Positions 55,338-63,311 of a stretch of DNA of 64,000 nt are shown here, piece by piece; within the stretch, counting starts at the first letter, position 1, and each line of letters begins with the position of its first letter. Made by a program: the position numbers and the translations under genes. Source of the DNA: RBG-16-34-14 sp963727535 (GTDB lineage: Bacteria > Bacteroidota > Ignavibacteria > Ignavibacteriales > Ignavibacteriaceae); assembly GCA_963727535.1 (NCBI GenBank), contig CAVSGR010000006.1:682001-746000 (forward strand), read 5' to 3'. The notes under the pieces are model-generated. The model worked only from the letters and a program-made list of their open reading frames with translations, was not told where the DNA came from and searched no databases.

Positions 55338-55988
55338 TTGAAACAAAGCTGGGTATACATTTTGAAATGTTCCGATGGAAGTTATTATACGGGATGTACA
55401 TCGAATCTGGTACAAAGAATTCAGGAACATAATTTTAAGAGATATGATAGTTTAACCACGATGCGCAGGAAAAGATCACACCGGAAGAAGCGGGAAAGAA
55501 GAAGCTGCTTCGGAGCAATGCTGCAGTTTGACGGTAGTCATCACGATTGGTTTGAGGGAAGAGGAACCGAATGTTGTTTAATCAATTGTGTAGATGATTC
55601 AACCGGGAAAGTGTATCTGAGATTTGCCGTATCTGAGAATACGCAGGATGTTTTATTAACACTATGGGAGTATGTAAACAAATATGGAATTCCAAGAAGC
55701 GTCTATGTCGATAAACACAGTGTTTATAAGGCAGAAGGCAAGCTAACAGATTTTGGCCGTGCGATGCAGGAGTTAAACATAGAGAGAATATATGCACATT
55801 CTCCGCAAGCAAAAGGAAGAGTAGAAAGAGTTAACAGGACATTACAGGATCGTCTTGTAAAAGCATTAAGGCGTGAAGGAATATCGAATATTGCAGAAGC
55901 AAATAAGTATCTTCAGAAAAGATTTATAAGCGAATATAACTCAAGATTTGCAGTTAATATACTTCAACAAGGTTACCCGTTAAATTAG
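55338..55988 (+). CDS. Chimeric open frame: GIY-YIG N-terminus fused to an ISNCY-type transposase core
   Basis: Starts at TTG 55338. Residues 1-38 are the start of a small GIY-YIG nuclease (SWVYILKCSDGSYYTGCTSN, LVQRIQEHNFKRYDS). From residue 40 on the frame is a DDE transposase catalytic core of the ISNCY/IS1202 type: AMLQFDGSHHDWFEGRGTEC (first Asp), RSVYVDKHSVYK (second Asp) and HSPQAKGRVERVNRTLQDRL (Glu). The transposase lacks its N-terminal helix-turn-helix and terminal repeats. Reading continues in frame across the junction by chance, so a hybrid of 216 residues could be made. The nuclease's own C-terminus reappears after the insertion. Confidence 0.7.
   Translation: MKQSWVYILKCSDGSYYTGCTSNLVQRIQEHNFKRYDSLTTMRRKRSHRKKRERRSCFGAMLQFDGSHHDWFEGRGTECCLINCVDDSTGKVYLRFAVSENTQDVLLTLWEYVNKYGIPRSVYVDKHSVYKAEGKLTDFGRAMQELNIERIYAHSPQAKGRVERVNRTLQDRLVKALRREGISNIAEANKYLQKRFISEYNSRFAVNILQQGYPLN
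55453..55958 (+). mobile_element. Transposase-core insertion (ISNCY/IS1202 type) within the GIY-YIG gene
   Basis: About 506 bp of foreign sequence with a full DDE triad but no recognition domain and no visible terminal inverted repeats. AGTT appears on both sides of the junctions (55449-55452 and 55953-55956), which could be a trace of the event but is too short to be firm. The left edge lies just before LTTMRRKRSHRKKRERRSCF and the right edge just after FAVN, so this is an internal fragment and not a complete insertion sequence. Confidence 0.65.
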
Positions 55989-56161
55989 TTTACTCTCAAG
56001 AATTTTCTGATATTAATGATGCGATAGCTGCGGAAAGAAAAATTAAGGGTTGGAGCAGGAAGAAAAAGGAAGCACTAATTAGTAATAATTTTGAGTTGTT
56101 GCATAATTTGGCAGAATGTAGAAACGAAACTAATTATAAGAATCAGAAGTATTAAAACTCT

Positions 56162-56234
56162 GTCATACTTCGGCTTCGCTCAGTATGACGACATTTTTCG
56201 TTAGTAGTCACTCTGAGCGTAGTCGAAGAGCGAC
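56162..56234. repeat. REP-like palindromic pair, copy C (downstream of GIY-YIG gene)
   Basis: The inverted unit (56162-56189; GTCATACT/AGTATGAC) and direct unit (56207-56234; GTCACTCT, core GAGCGTAGTCGA, then AGAGCGAC) are 28 nt each with a 17-nt spacer. It differs from copy B at only a few positions. It starts 6 bp after the stop of the interrupted GIY-YIG gene. Confidence 0.9.
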
Positions 56235-56253
56235 AAGTTAGTATTAGTTTTAT

Positions 56254-56622
56254 ATGTCTATATCAACAAAACAATTTGGGGACGAAGGAGAAGAAATTGC
56301 GGTGGAACTGCTGCAAGAAAAGGGTTACGAAATTATAGAGCGCAATTATAGATATGGCAAAGGAGAAATAGATATTATTGCAAAAGATCCTGAAACAAAC
56401 TTTACTGTTTTTGTCGAAGTAAAATCGAGAAAAAATCTAGAATTTGGTGATCCTGTTTATGCAATTACAAAGAATAAAATAAAGCAAATTAAAAGAATGG
56501 CAGAACTTTATTTATATGATAAAGAAATCGATGAGATTGACTGCAGGTTTGATGTAATTACGGTTTTATTGAGGGGGAAACAAAAACCGGTTATAGAACA
56601 TTATGTAAATGCTTTTTTGTGA
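56254..56622 (+). CDS. yraN: YraN family protein (UPF0102)
   Basis: A 122-residue protein with the nuclease-like fold of UPF0102: GDEGEEIAVELLQEKGYEII, ERNYRYGKGEIDIIAKDPET, FVEVKSRKNLEFGDPVYAIT carry the restriction-endonuclease-like residues (E, D, ExK). Function is not established. yraN is usually next to rnhB; here copy B, the GIY-YIG gene and copy C separate the two. Confidence 0.92.
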   Translation: MSISTKQFGDEGEEIAVELLQEKGYEIIERNYRYGKGEIDIIAKDPETNFTVFVEVKSRKNLEFGDPVYAITKNKIKQIKRMAELYLYDKEIDEIDCRFDVITVLLRGKQKPVIEHYVNAFL

Positions 56623-56632
56623 GAAATTAAAT

Positions 56633-56664
56633 AGAGATGACATCTTTTTGAAAGATGTCATCTC
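56633..56664. repeat. AGAGATGACATCTTT hairpin, copy 2
   Basis: Arms AGAGATGACATCTTT and AAAGATGTCATCTC around TTG; a near-exact repeat of the hairpin at 29735-29768. It is 11 bp beyond the yraN stop. A T-run (TAGTTTTTT) follows about 10 bp later, so it may work as a terminator. Confidence 0.75.
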
Positions 56665-56685
56665 CTTAATATAGTTTTTTAATAG

Positions 56686-56826
56686 CCCCGACATTTATGC
56701 CTGCCTGGCGGCAGACAGGTCGGGGTTTCGTAAAGTTCCTAAAGTCTGGACTTTAGTCAAAAAGAATTTAATTTTGGCTAAAGCCATATGTACAAGGTTA
56801 TTTTTACCCCGACTTGAAAGTCGGGG
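56686..56826. repeat. Cluster of G/C-rich palindromes before the TRAP operon
   Basis: Three hairpins in 140 bp: CCCCGAC...GTCGGGG with inner CCTGCC/GGCAG-type pairing (56686-56725), AAAGTC-tg-GACTTT (56741-56754), and CCCCGACTT-ga-AAGTCGGGG (56807-56826). The first and last share the CCCCGAC arm. They stand out from the AT-rich background and end 16 bp before the dctQ-like start. Confidence 0.7.
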
Positions 56827-56842
56827 CTATTTTCAAAATAAT

Positions 56843-57364
56843 ATGAAATCTTTTATACAAATAATTGACAAATTAAATGAAAGAATAGGGAAAACAGTTT
56901 CCTGGCTTACAATAATTCTGGTTCTTGTAACCTGCTACGATGTTGTAGTGCGATATGTATTCAGGGAAAGCAGTGCTGCATTCCAGGAAATTGAATGGCA
57001 CTTGTTTGCAATTCTTTTTTTGGTGGGAGGTGCATACACATTAAAAATAGATGATCACGTCCGTGTTGATATTTTCTATACCAGGTTTTCAAAAGAGAAA
57101 AAAGCTCTTGTCGATTTTGTTGGTTCGATATTATTCCTTATTCCTTTCTGTTTAATTGCAATATATTCATCAAAAGATTTTGTTGTTAATTCTTTCTTAG
57201 TTAAGGAAACTTCGCCCGATGCCGGTGGTCTACCTGCAAGATACATTCTTAAAGCATTTATCCCGTTCTCTTTTTTCCTTTTGCTTCTCCAGGCAATTGC
57301 TTTATGCTTGAAATCATTTCTGACTCTTAAAAAGACAAACAACTCTTTAGAAGCAAATGATTGA
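56843..57364 (+). CDS. TRAP transporter small permease (DctQ type)
   Basis: A 173-residue membrane protein with four helices. ATG 56843 is preferred to the open frame from 56774, which runs through palindromes. The DctQ-like core is visible in VSWLTIILVLVTCYDVVVRY, EIEWHLFAILFLVGGAYTLK and HVRVDIFYTRFSKEKKALVD (the DHVRVD motif). With the DctM-type permease it forms the membrane part of a TRAP system driven by an ion gradient. Its stop overlaps the next gene by 8 bp. Confidence 0.88.
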   Translation: MKSFIQIIDKLNERIGKTVSWLTIILVLVTCYDVVVRYVFRESSAAFQEIEWHLFAILFLVGGAYTLKIDDHVRVDIFYTRFSKEKKALVDFVGSILFLIPFCLIAIYSSKDFVVNSFLVKETSPDAGGLPARYILKAFIPFSFFLLLLQAIALCLKSFLTLKKTNNSLEAND

Positions 57365-58676
57365 ATTATTGCCGTTTATCTTTTTCCTGTGTGTTTTGAT
57401 TTTTCTTCTTTTCGGCTTTCCTGTTTCATTTACACTCGGTGGTTTATCTGTAATATTTGGTGTTTTTGTTTTTGGTTTTCATTTCTTTGATTTGCTGCCA
57501 TTAAGGGTTTGGGGAATTATGGATAATTACGTTCTTATTGCTGTCCCGCTTTTTATTTTTATGGGAGTAATGCTGGAAAAATCCGGGCTTGCCGAAGAGC
57601 TTCTTGAAACAATGGCTTTATTATTTGGAAGATTAAAAGGCGGTCTGGCAATTTCAGTTCTAGTTGTCGGCGCTTTACTCGGTGCTTCAACAGGAATTGT
57701 TGGAGCGACTGTAGTAACAATGGGAGTATTAAGTCTTCCGGTAATGTTGAAGAGAGGCTATAAACCGCAAACTGCAACAGGAATTATAATGGCTTCGGGA
57801 ACGCTGGGACAAATAATTCCACCAAGTATTGTTCTTGTTCTTCTTGGAAGTGTTTTAAATGTTCCTATTGGAAATCTTTTTGTTGCAGCAGTCTTCCCCG
57901 GATTAATTCTAGTATTCCTGTTTTTTATATGGATAGTTATACTGACTATTACTAAACCGAAATCTGTTCCCGCTATGCCTGAAGAAGAGCTTATAAAATT
58001 TGCAGGCAAAGGTAAGTTAAAAAAAATAATAAATGCTTTTCTTTTACCTTTCATTCTTGTAATAGCAGTTCTCGGTTCCATCTTTGCGGGTATTGCTTCA
58101 CCAACCGAGGCTGCCGCAGTTGGCGCGTTAGGAGCCTGCCTTCTTACATTATTCAGAGGACAATTTACTCTTAAGATATTGAAAGATGTAATGTTAAAAA
58201 CCACTTCTTTAACAAGCATGGTTTTTATGATACTTGTAGGCGCTGCTGCATTTGGTTTGGTTTTCAGAGGTTTGCGCGGTGACAGGATTTTGGCTGAAAT
58301 GATTCTTTCTTCCAATCTCGAACCCCATCATTTTCTTGCCATTGTAATGTTAGTCATATTCATCTGTGGTTTTTTTATAGATTTTATTGAGATAACTTTT
58401 ATTGTTGTGCCTATTGTTGCTCCAATATTCATTCATCTAAATATTGATCTTATCTGGATTGGAGTATTGATTGCAATGAACCTTCAAACTTCTTTTCTTA
58501 CCCCGCCGTTTGGTTTTTCTATTTTCTATTTAAAGGGAGTCGCTCCACCCGAAGTTACAACTACTCAGCTTTATAAGGGAGTGGTTCCTTATGTGGTAAT
58601 TCAATTAATTGCTTTGCTTATTGTTATTCTCTGGCCTGATATTGCACTTTGGCTGCCAAAAGTTATAGCACAATAG
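57357..58676 (+). CDS. TRAP transporter large permease (DctM type)
   Basis: A 439-residue permease with about twelve helices, starting inside the DctQ gene. DctM marks: GFPVSFTLGGLSVIFGVFVF, PLFIFMGVMLEKSGLAEELL, LGASTGIVGATVVTMGVLSL, GTLGQIIPPSIVLVLLG and TSFLTPPFGFSIFYLKGVAP. It takes up an organic acid or similar small anion together with the DctP protein encoded just beyond on the other strand. Confidence 0.92.
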   Translation: MIELLPFIFFLCVLIFLLFGFPVSFTLGGLSVIFGVFVFGFHFFDLLPLRVWGIMDNYVLIAVPLFIFMGVMLEKSGLAEELLETMALLFGRLKGGLAISVLVVGALLGASTGIVGATVVTMGVLSLPVMLKRGYKPQTATGIIMASGTLGQIIPPSIVLVLLGSVLNVPIGNLFVAAVFPGLILVFLFFIWIVILTITKPKSVPAMPEEELIKFAGKGKLKKIINAFLLPFILVIAVLGSIFAGIASPTEAAAVGALGACLLTLFRGQFTLKILKDVMLKTTSLTSMVFMILVGAAAFGLVFRGLRGDRILAEMILSSNLEPHHFLAIVMLVIFICGFFIDFIEITFIVVPIVAPIFIHLNIDLIWIGVLIAMNLQTSFLTPPFGFSIFYLKGVAPPEVTTTQLYKGVVPYVVIQLIALLIVILWPDIALWLPKVIAQ

Positions 58677-58679
58677 CTA

Positions 58680-59786
58680 TTAAAAAGGTTCGTAATTCCT
58701 TTCTGCAATTGTATTCCATTCATAAATATTCTTTTTAAACTTATTCGCAGACTCATAAACTTTTTTGCACATCGGGTTTGATGAAGTGATTTCTTCGATA
58801 ACTTCTTTAGTATAGTTTTTTAATGTATTAAGAAGATCATCTGAAAATTTTCTCATCTGAACTTTATTTTCCTGTTTTATCTTAAAGTAATATTCAGTGT
58901 TTTTCCCTTCGAAAGCAGAAAGTATCCTGATATTTGTTGCTGCACATCCAACTTCAATTATTTTTTTAAGATAATCGGGCAGTTCTTCAAATTTACTTTT
59001 GTTTATAATTAACTCAAGTGTCGCTTCCGGTTCATGCCAACCGGGATAATAATAGTATTTTGCAATTTGTGGAAATCCCATAAGGTAATCGTGGTAAGGA
59101 CCGACCCATTCGAGCGCATCTATTACTCCACGCTCAAGATCAGTATAAAGTTCTCCGCCGGGAGTAAGTATTGAAGTTGCCCCGGCTTTGGTAATAACTT
59201 TTCCGCCAAGACCAGGCATTCTCATTTTTAATCCTTTAAAGTCTGCAATTGTATTTATTTCTTTGTTGAACCATCCGCCCATTTGTCCTCCTGTATTTCC
59301 ACAAGGAAAAACAGTAAGATTAAATTGTGAATAAAGTTCATTCCAGAGTTCAATCCCTTCTCCTTCATAAAGCCATGCATTAAACTGCTGTGTGTTCATT
59401 CCAAAAGGGATGCTGGAAAAAAATTGCGCAGCAGGAGATTTACCTGCCCAATAGTAGGCTCCGCTATGTCCCATCTCTGCAACTCCCTGCGATACTGCAT
59501 CAAAAGTTTCGAGTGCCGGAACAAGTTCACCTCCACCGTAAACCTGGATTTTCATTTTTCCACCCGACATAGTTTCTATCCACTTGGCAAGCTCTTCAGC
59601 ATATTCCCCAAGTATTGGAAAATGTGGGGGCCACGTTGTTACCATTCTCCATTCATAAGTTTTTTCATCGTGAATTGCGGGACCTTCATTACTTTTCACA
59701 CCACAACCTATTAAAGTTCCACCGACCGCGGCAGCAGCTGCTAAAGATGTGTTCTTTAGAAAATCTCTTCTTTGCAATTTTTTCAT
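58680..59786 (-). CDS. TRAP transporter substrate-binding protein (DctP type), Tat-exported lipoprotein
   Basis: A 368-residue periplasmic binding protein with a Tat signal (MKKLQRRDFLKNTSLAAAAA, twin Arg in RRDF) ending in a lipobox-like LIGC. The body is DctP/TakP-like: WRMVTTWPPHFPILGEYAEE, GGGELVPALETFDAVSQGVA, GLKMRMPGLGGKVITKAGAT and EWVGPYHDYLMGFPQIAKYY. The TakP-like text suggests a 2-oxo acid ligand, but this is not certain. It is convergent with the two permease genes, an unusual order for a TRAP system, which is normally one operon. AAGGAAA precedes ATG 59786. Confidence 0.9.
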   Translation of the reverse strand: MKKLQRRDFLKNTSLAAAAAVGGTLIGCGVKSNEGPAIHDEKTYEWRMVTTWPPHFPILGEYAEELAKWIETMSGGKMKIQVYGGGELVPALETFDAVSQGVAEMGHSGAYYWAGKSPAAQFFSSIPFGMNTQQFNAWLYEGEGIELWNELYSQFNLTVFPCGNTGGQMGGWFNKEINTIADFKGLKMRMPGLGGKVITKAGATSILTPGGELYTDLERGVIDALEWVGPYHDYLMGFPQIAKYYYYPGWHEPEATLELIINKSKFEELPDYLKKIIEVGCAATNIRILSAFEGKNTEYYFKIKQENKVQMRKFSDDLLNTLKNYTKEVIEEITSSNPMCKKVYESANKFKKNIYEWNTIAERNYEPF

Positions 59787-59941
59787 TTTATTTCCTTATG
59801 AAGTTGTCTCTTGAAAGCCTATAAAATATTAAATAAAATCAACTTATGCATTTTATCATTTATAATATTCAAAAAGTTTTCTTTCTTTAAGCAGCTTTTT
59901 TTAGTATTTTTTTGAACAGATAAAAACAACGTAACATCAGA

Positions 59942-60745
59942 GTGAATTCGTTGATTAAAGATAAAGACAATCCGGTAGAATTCAGCACTTCATTAACTCA
60001 GTTTTTTGCAACTATAGCGGGGCTTTCCACTTTCTCCATCAGGTTTTTTAAGAATGTATTTCTACCTCCTTATGAGTTTGCGGAAATTAAGAAACACATG
60101 GATGAACTTGGCATAAAAACAATGCCTATAGTTACAGTTACAGGATTTATTATTGGTCTCGTTTTAGCGCTGCAAAGCCAGCCTGTTTTAAGAAGGTTTG
60201 GTGCCGGATCATTCCTGCCGGGTATGGTTGCCCTTTCTGTTGTAAGAGAGCTGGGACCTGTTTTAACAGCCTTGATTTTTGCGGGGAGAGTTAGTTCCGG
60301 GATAGGTGCAGAACTAGGTTCTATGCGTGTTACTGAACAGATTGATGCAATGGAAGTTTCTGCAATTAACCCGTACAGGTATCTTGTTGTAACAAGAATA
60401 CTGGCTTGCACATTTATTCTGCCGGTTCTTACACTTTATGTAAATTTTCTTGCATTAATTGGCGGTTACATTGCAATTGCTCTTTCGGAAGGGAGCAGCA
60501 TCCAGCTTTATACAAATGCAGTAATAAATTCTCTGGAATTTTCTGATTTGATCCCGGGTTTAGCAAAAACTTTTGTTTTTGGTTTCATAGTGGGTGCAGT
60601 TGGTTCTTATAAAGGATATAATGCTGAAAACGGGACGGCAGGAGTGGGTAAGGCTTCAACAAGTTCAGTTGTCCTGGCTTCACTGTTAATACTTCTTGTC
60701 GATATGGTTCTAGTAAAGCTAACAGTTTGGATTTGGGCTACCTGA
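59942..60745 (+). CDS. MlaE-family ABC transporter permease
   Basis: A 267-residue permease starting at GTG 59942. MlaE marks: MPIVTVTGFIIGLVLALQSQ, GMVALSVVRELGPVLTALIF, AGRVSSGIGAELGSMRVTEQ and IDAMEVSAINPYRYLVVTR. With the ATPase and MCE protein that follow, it forms an Mla-type lipid transporter that moves phospholipids between the membranes. Its stop overlaps the ATPase start (TGATG). Confidence 0.93.
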   Translation: MNSLIKDKDNPVEFSTSLTQFFATIAGLSTFSIRFFKNVFLPPYEFAEIKKHMDELGIKTMPIVTVTGFIIGLVLALQSQPVLRRFGAGSFLPGMVALSVVRELGPVLTALIFAGRVSSGIGAELGSMRVTEQIDAMEVSAINPYRYLVVTRILACTFILPVLTLYVNFLALIGGYIAIALSEGSSIQLYTNAVINSLEFSDLIPGLAKTFVFGFIVGAVGSYKGYNAENGTAGVGKASTSSVVLASLLILLVDMVLVKLTVWIWAT

Positions 60746-61480
60746 TGGTAGAAGTAAAAAATCTTGTAAAGTCGTTTGGTGATCATAAAGTTTTGGATGA
60801 TGTTTCATTCGTTATTGATGACGGTGAAAATTTTGTTGTCTTTGGGAGAAGCGGAACCGGTAAAAGTGTTTTGTTAAAATGTATGGTTGGTTTGATGGAA
60901 CCTGATTCAGGCGAAATAATAATAGACGGACAGAATGTCGGCACCCTGTCAATTAATGGATTAAATAAGTTGAGAAAAAACATTGGCTTTCTTTTCCAGG
61001 GTTCAGCTCTCTACGATTCAATGACTGTAAGGGAAAATCTTGAATTCCCGCTCATAAGAAACTTTAATTTTACTCCAGGTGAAAGAGAAAAGAAAATAAA
61101 AAAAGTTTTGGACCAGGTTGGTCTTTTAGATGCAATAGATAAAAAACCTGCCGAGCTTTCAGGCGGAATGAAAAAGAGAATCGGGCTTGCAAGAACAATT
61201 GTTACTGAACCGAGCCTCATTTTATATGATGAACCTACAACCGGGCTTGATCCTATTACAACGAAAGAGATCAGCCAGCTTATAGTAGATTTACAGCAGG
61301 ATCATGAATGTTACGGCTATCATTGTTACTCACGATATTGTTTGCGCTAATATTGTCGGGAACAGGGCAATTGTTATTAATGACGGTAAAATCTGTTACA
61401 GGGGAAATATTAAAGCTCTTGAATCGTCCAACGATCCTTTTTTAAAAAATTTCTTTAGTGGTGAACTAATTCAAAACTGA
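60745..61480 (+). CDS. MlaF-type ABC transporter ATP-binding protein, single frameshift
   Basis: Starts at ATG 60745, overlapping the permease stop. Walker A is FGRSGTGKSVLLKCMVGLME, the Q loop FLFQGSALYDSMTVRENLEF, the signature ELSGGMKKRIGLARTIVTEP and Walker B SLILYDEPTTGLD. The frame then ends at 61350 with a senseless tail, but removing one G near 61306 restores DHNVTAIIVTHDIVCANIVG (the H loop is VTHDI) and a stop at 61480, giving about 245 residues. No slippery site is visible, so programmed shifting is unlikely; the break is a sequence error or a fresh mutation. It powers lipid movement with the MlaE and MCE partners. Confidence 0.88.
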
Positions 61481-61495
61481 TTCTGGAATAATATA

Positions 61496-62527
61496 ATGGC
61501 TAATAAAACATCAACAGTTAAACTCGGTATTTTTATTTTTTTTGGGGTGGCAATTCTTGTCCTTGGTGTTTTTTTAATTGGTGACAAGGATGCACTTTTT
61601 AGTTCTACTTTTCAAGTCAGAACATACTTCAAAGATATAGAGGGTTTAAAGAATGGCGCTACTGTAAGATTAAGCGGAATTGATGTGGGAACTGTTAATA
61701 GTATCGAAATAGTGAATGATACAACCGGACGCGTTGAAGTGGTAATGAGCATTAAAAAAGATGTTGCCCGTTTTATAAGAAATGATACTAAAGCGTCAAT
61801 TGAAACCGAAGGTCTTGTCGGGAATAAAGTAATTGTGTTAAAGATAGGCAGCAGTACTTCTGAACAGGTTAAGCCGGGAGGAGTCATAAAATCGCAGGAG
61901 CCGGTTGGATTTGCACAGGTTATTGAGGAAACACAGGGAATTATGCGGTATACAAAGGATCTGACAAAAAATCTTGCCGATATAGTCGGGAGGGTGAATA
62001 GGGGAGAAGGTTCACTGGGCAAGCTTCTCGTTGATGAAGAACTTTATAATAATGCAACACAGTTAACAAAAAGAGCCGATGAAAGTCTAGAAGGCATAAC
62101 CGGTGAAGTCAATCAGCTTACAGATTTATTTAACGAACTTGGTTTGGGTGTTAAAACTGTTGTAAATAATGTTAACTCTGTTGTTACCGATCTCGATACG
62201 ATTATAGTTGGAGTTAAACATGGAAAAGGGGCACTTGGTTCGATGCTTGTTGAAGGTACCCAGTTTGATTCTACTTTTGCAAGCGCATTAAGAAATATAG
62301 AAAAAACGACATACGATGCACGTAATGCAGCATCGAGTCTTGCAGAAAATATGGAAGCTCTTAAGCATAACTGGCTTTTCAAAAGTTATTTTGAAGAAAG
62401 GGGTTATTGGGATAAAGCAACATATGAAGATGAGATCGATTCCCGCATGAAAGAATTAGATGAAAAAATTAAAATGCTCGACGAGAGAATCGAAGCTTTA
62501 AAAGCGTTGGAGAAAAAGACACAATAA
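61496..62527 (+). CDS. MCE/MlaD family protein
   Basis: A 343-residue protein with one N-terminal membrane helix (LGIFIFFGVAILVLGVFLIG). The MCE domain follows (FQVRTYFKDIEGLKNGATVR, SGIDVGTVNSIEIVNDTTGR, TEGLVGNKVIVLKIGSSTSE), then a long helical tail with repeated coil (NRGEGSLGKLLVDEELYNNA, HGKGALGSMLVEGTQFDSTF) and a charged end. MCE rings pass lipids across the periplasm. It lies 15 bp after the ATPase gene. Confidence 0.92.
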   Translation: MANKTSTVKLGIFIFFGVAILVLGVFLIGDKDALFSSTFQVRTYFKDIEGLKNGATVRLSGIDVGTVNSIEIVNDTTGRVEVVMSIKKDVARFIRNDTKASIETEGLVGNKVIVLKIGSSTSEQVKPGGVIKSQEPVGFAQVIEETQGIMRYTKDLTKNLADIVGRVNRGEGSLGKLLVDEELYNNATQLTKRADESLEGITGEVNQLTDLFNELGLGVKTVVNNVNSVVTDLDTIIVGVKHGKGALGSMLVEGTQFDSTFASALRNIEKTTYDARNAASSLAENMEALKHNWLFKSYFEERGYWDKATYEDEIDSRMKELDEKIKMLDERIEALKALEKKTQ

Positions 62528-62529
62528 TT

Positions 62530-63306
62530 TTATTTTTTAGCTATAAAGAATAATCGTTTAAAAGGAAATAATACTTTTCCGTTTTTCTGTAACGGGTAAT
62601 CACTTTTAATATTTTTATACACTTCGTCTTCAAATTCTTTTTGAAGTTCATCGCTTTCTAATTTATTAAGATATGGTTTGAGGCCTGTACTTCTCATCAT
62701 TTCCAATATAGAAAAATGAGAATCCATTATATGCATATAATCTGTTTCCCACATTTCTACAGAAGTAAATAATTGTGAAAGATAATCGTAATAAGTTGAA
62801 GAATTGTGAATAATAAATAACTTGGTTACTTCTTCTGTCTTGGATGACCAGCGGTGATCTTTGGCTCTTCTTGCTATTGCTTTTCCAATCGGCATATCAA
62901 AAAACAACGGGATTTGGACAGCAAACAATCCTTTCTCAGATAAAATTTTGTGAAACTTTTTGAATAAGTTAAAGTGATCCGGAATCCATTGAATGGCTGC
63001 ATTTGAAAAGATAATATCGTATTCACCCTCTATTTCATCTTTTGATGCATCTTTGATTATCCACTGTAAATTTGGAAAATCTTTCTTTGCTTTTTCAATC
63101 ATTGCGGGAGAATTATCTATACCGGTTACAATTGAATCAGGCCAACGTTTGGTGAGAATCCGTGTGCTGTTTCCAGGTCCACATCCGATATCGATTATTC
63201 TTTTAGGATTTTCAAAGTTTATTCTTGAAACCAGGTCGATTGTTGGTTGAGTTCTTTCCTTATCGAACTTTAAATATAATTCAGGATTCCAGTCTTGTTT
63301 ATTCAT
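62530..63306 (-). CDS. Trans-aconitate 2-methyltransferase-like SAM methyltransferase
   Basis: A 258-residue class I methyltransferase. The start (WNPELYLKFDKERTQPTIDL) and the SAM loop IIDIGCGPGNSTRILTKRWP, followed by VTGIDNSPAMIEKAKKDFPN and FSNAAIQWIPDH, are typical of the Tam family. Trans-aconitate is the known substrate of the E. coli enzyme; relatives can differ. Its stop lies 2 bp from the MCE gene end on the other strand, so the two are convergent. The next minus-strand gene upstream is the DUF1080 gene. Confidence 0.85.
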   Translation of the reverse strand: MNKQDWNPELYLKFDKERTQPTIDLVSRINFENPKRIIDIGCGPGNSTRILTKRWPDSIVTGIDNSPAMIEKAKKDFPNLQWIIKDASKDEIEGEYDIIFSNAAIQWIPDHFNLFKKFHKILSEKGLFAVQIPLFFDMPIGKAIARRAKDHRWSSKTEEVTKLFIIHNSSTYYDYLSQLFTSVEMWETDYMHIMDSHFSILEMMRSTGLKPYLNKLESDELQKEFEDEVYKNIKSDYPLQKNGKVLFPFKRLFFIAKK

Positions 63307-63311
63307 CTGGG

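Larger units (their letters stand above)
55338..56155 (+). pseudogene. GIY-YIG nuclease gene interrupted by an insertion
   Basis: The N-terminal part (55338 to about 55452) reads VYILKCSDGSYYTGCTSNLV and RIQEHNFKRYDS. The C-terminal part restarts at about 55959: TSTRLPVKLVYSQEFSDIND, AAERKIKGWSRKKKEALISN, and stops at 56155. Joining GATAGTT on the left to ATACTTCAACAAGG on the right gives continuous DSYTSTRLPVKLVY, as in intact small GIY-YIG proteins of about 100 residues. The gene is flanked on both sides by the same palindromic repeat pair, in the same orientation. Confidence 0.8.

Noticed and set aside
61290..61350. Programmed frameshift in the MlaF-type ATPase
   Set aside because: No slippery heptamer or stimulatory structure is visible at the break; a single extra base explains it better.
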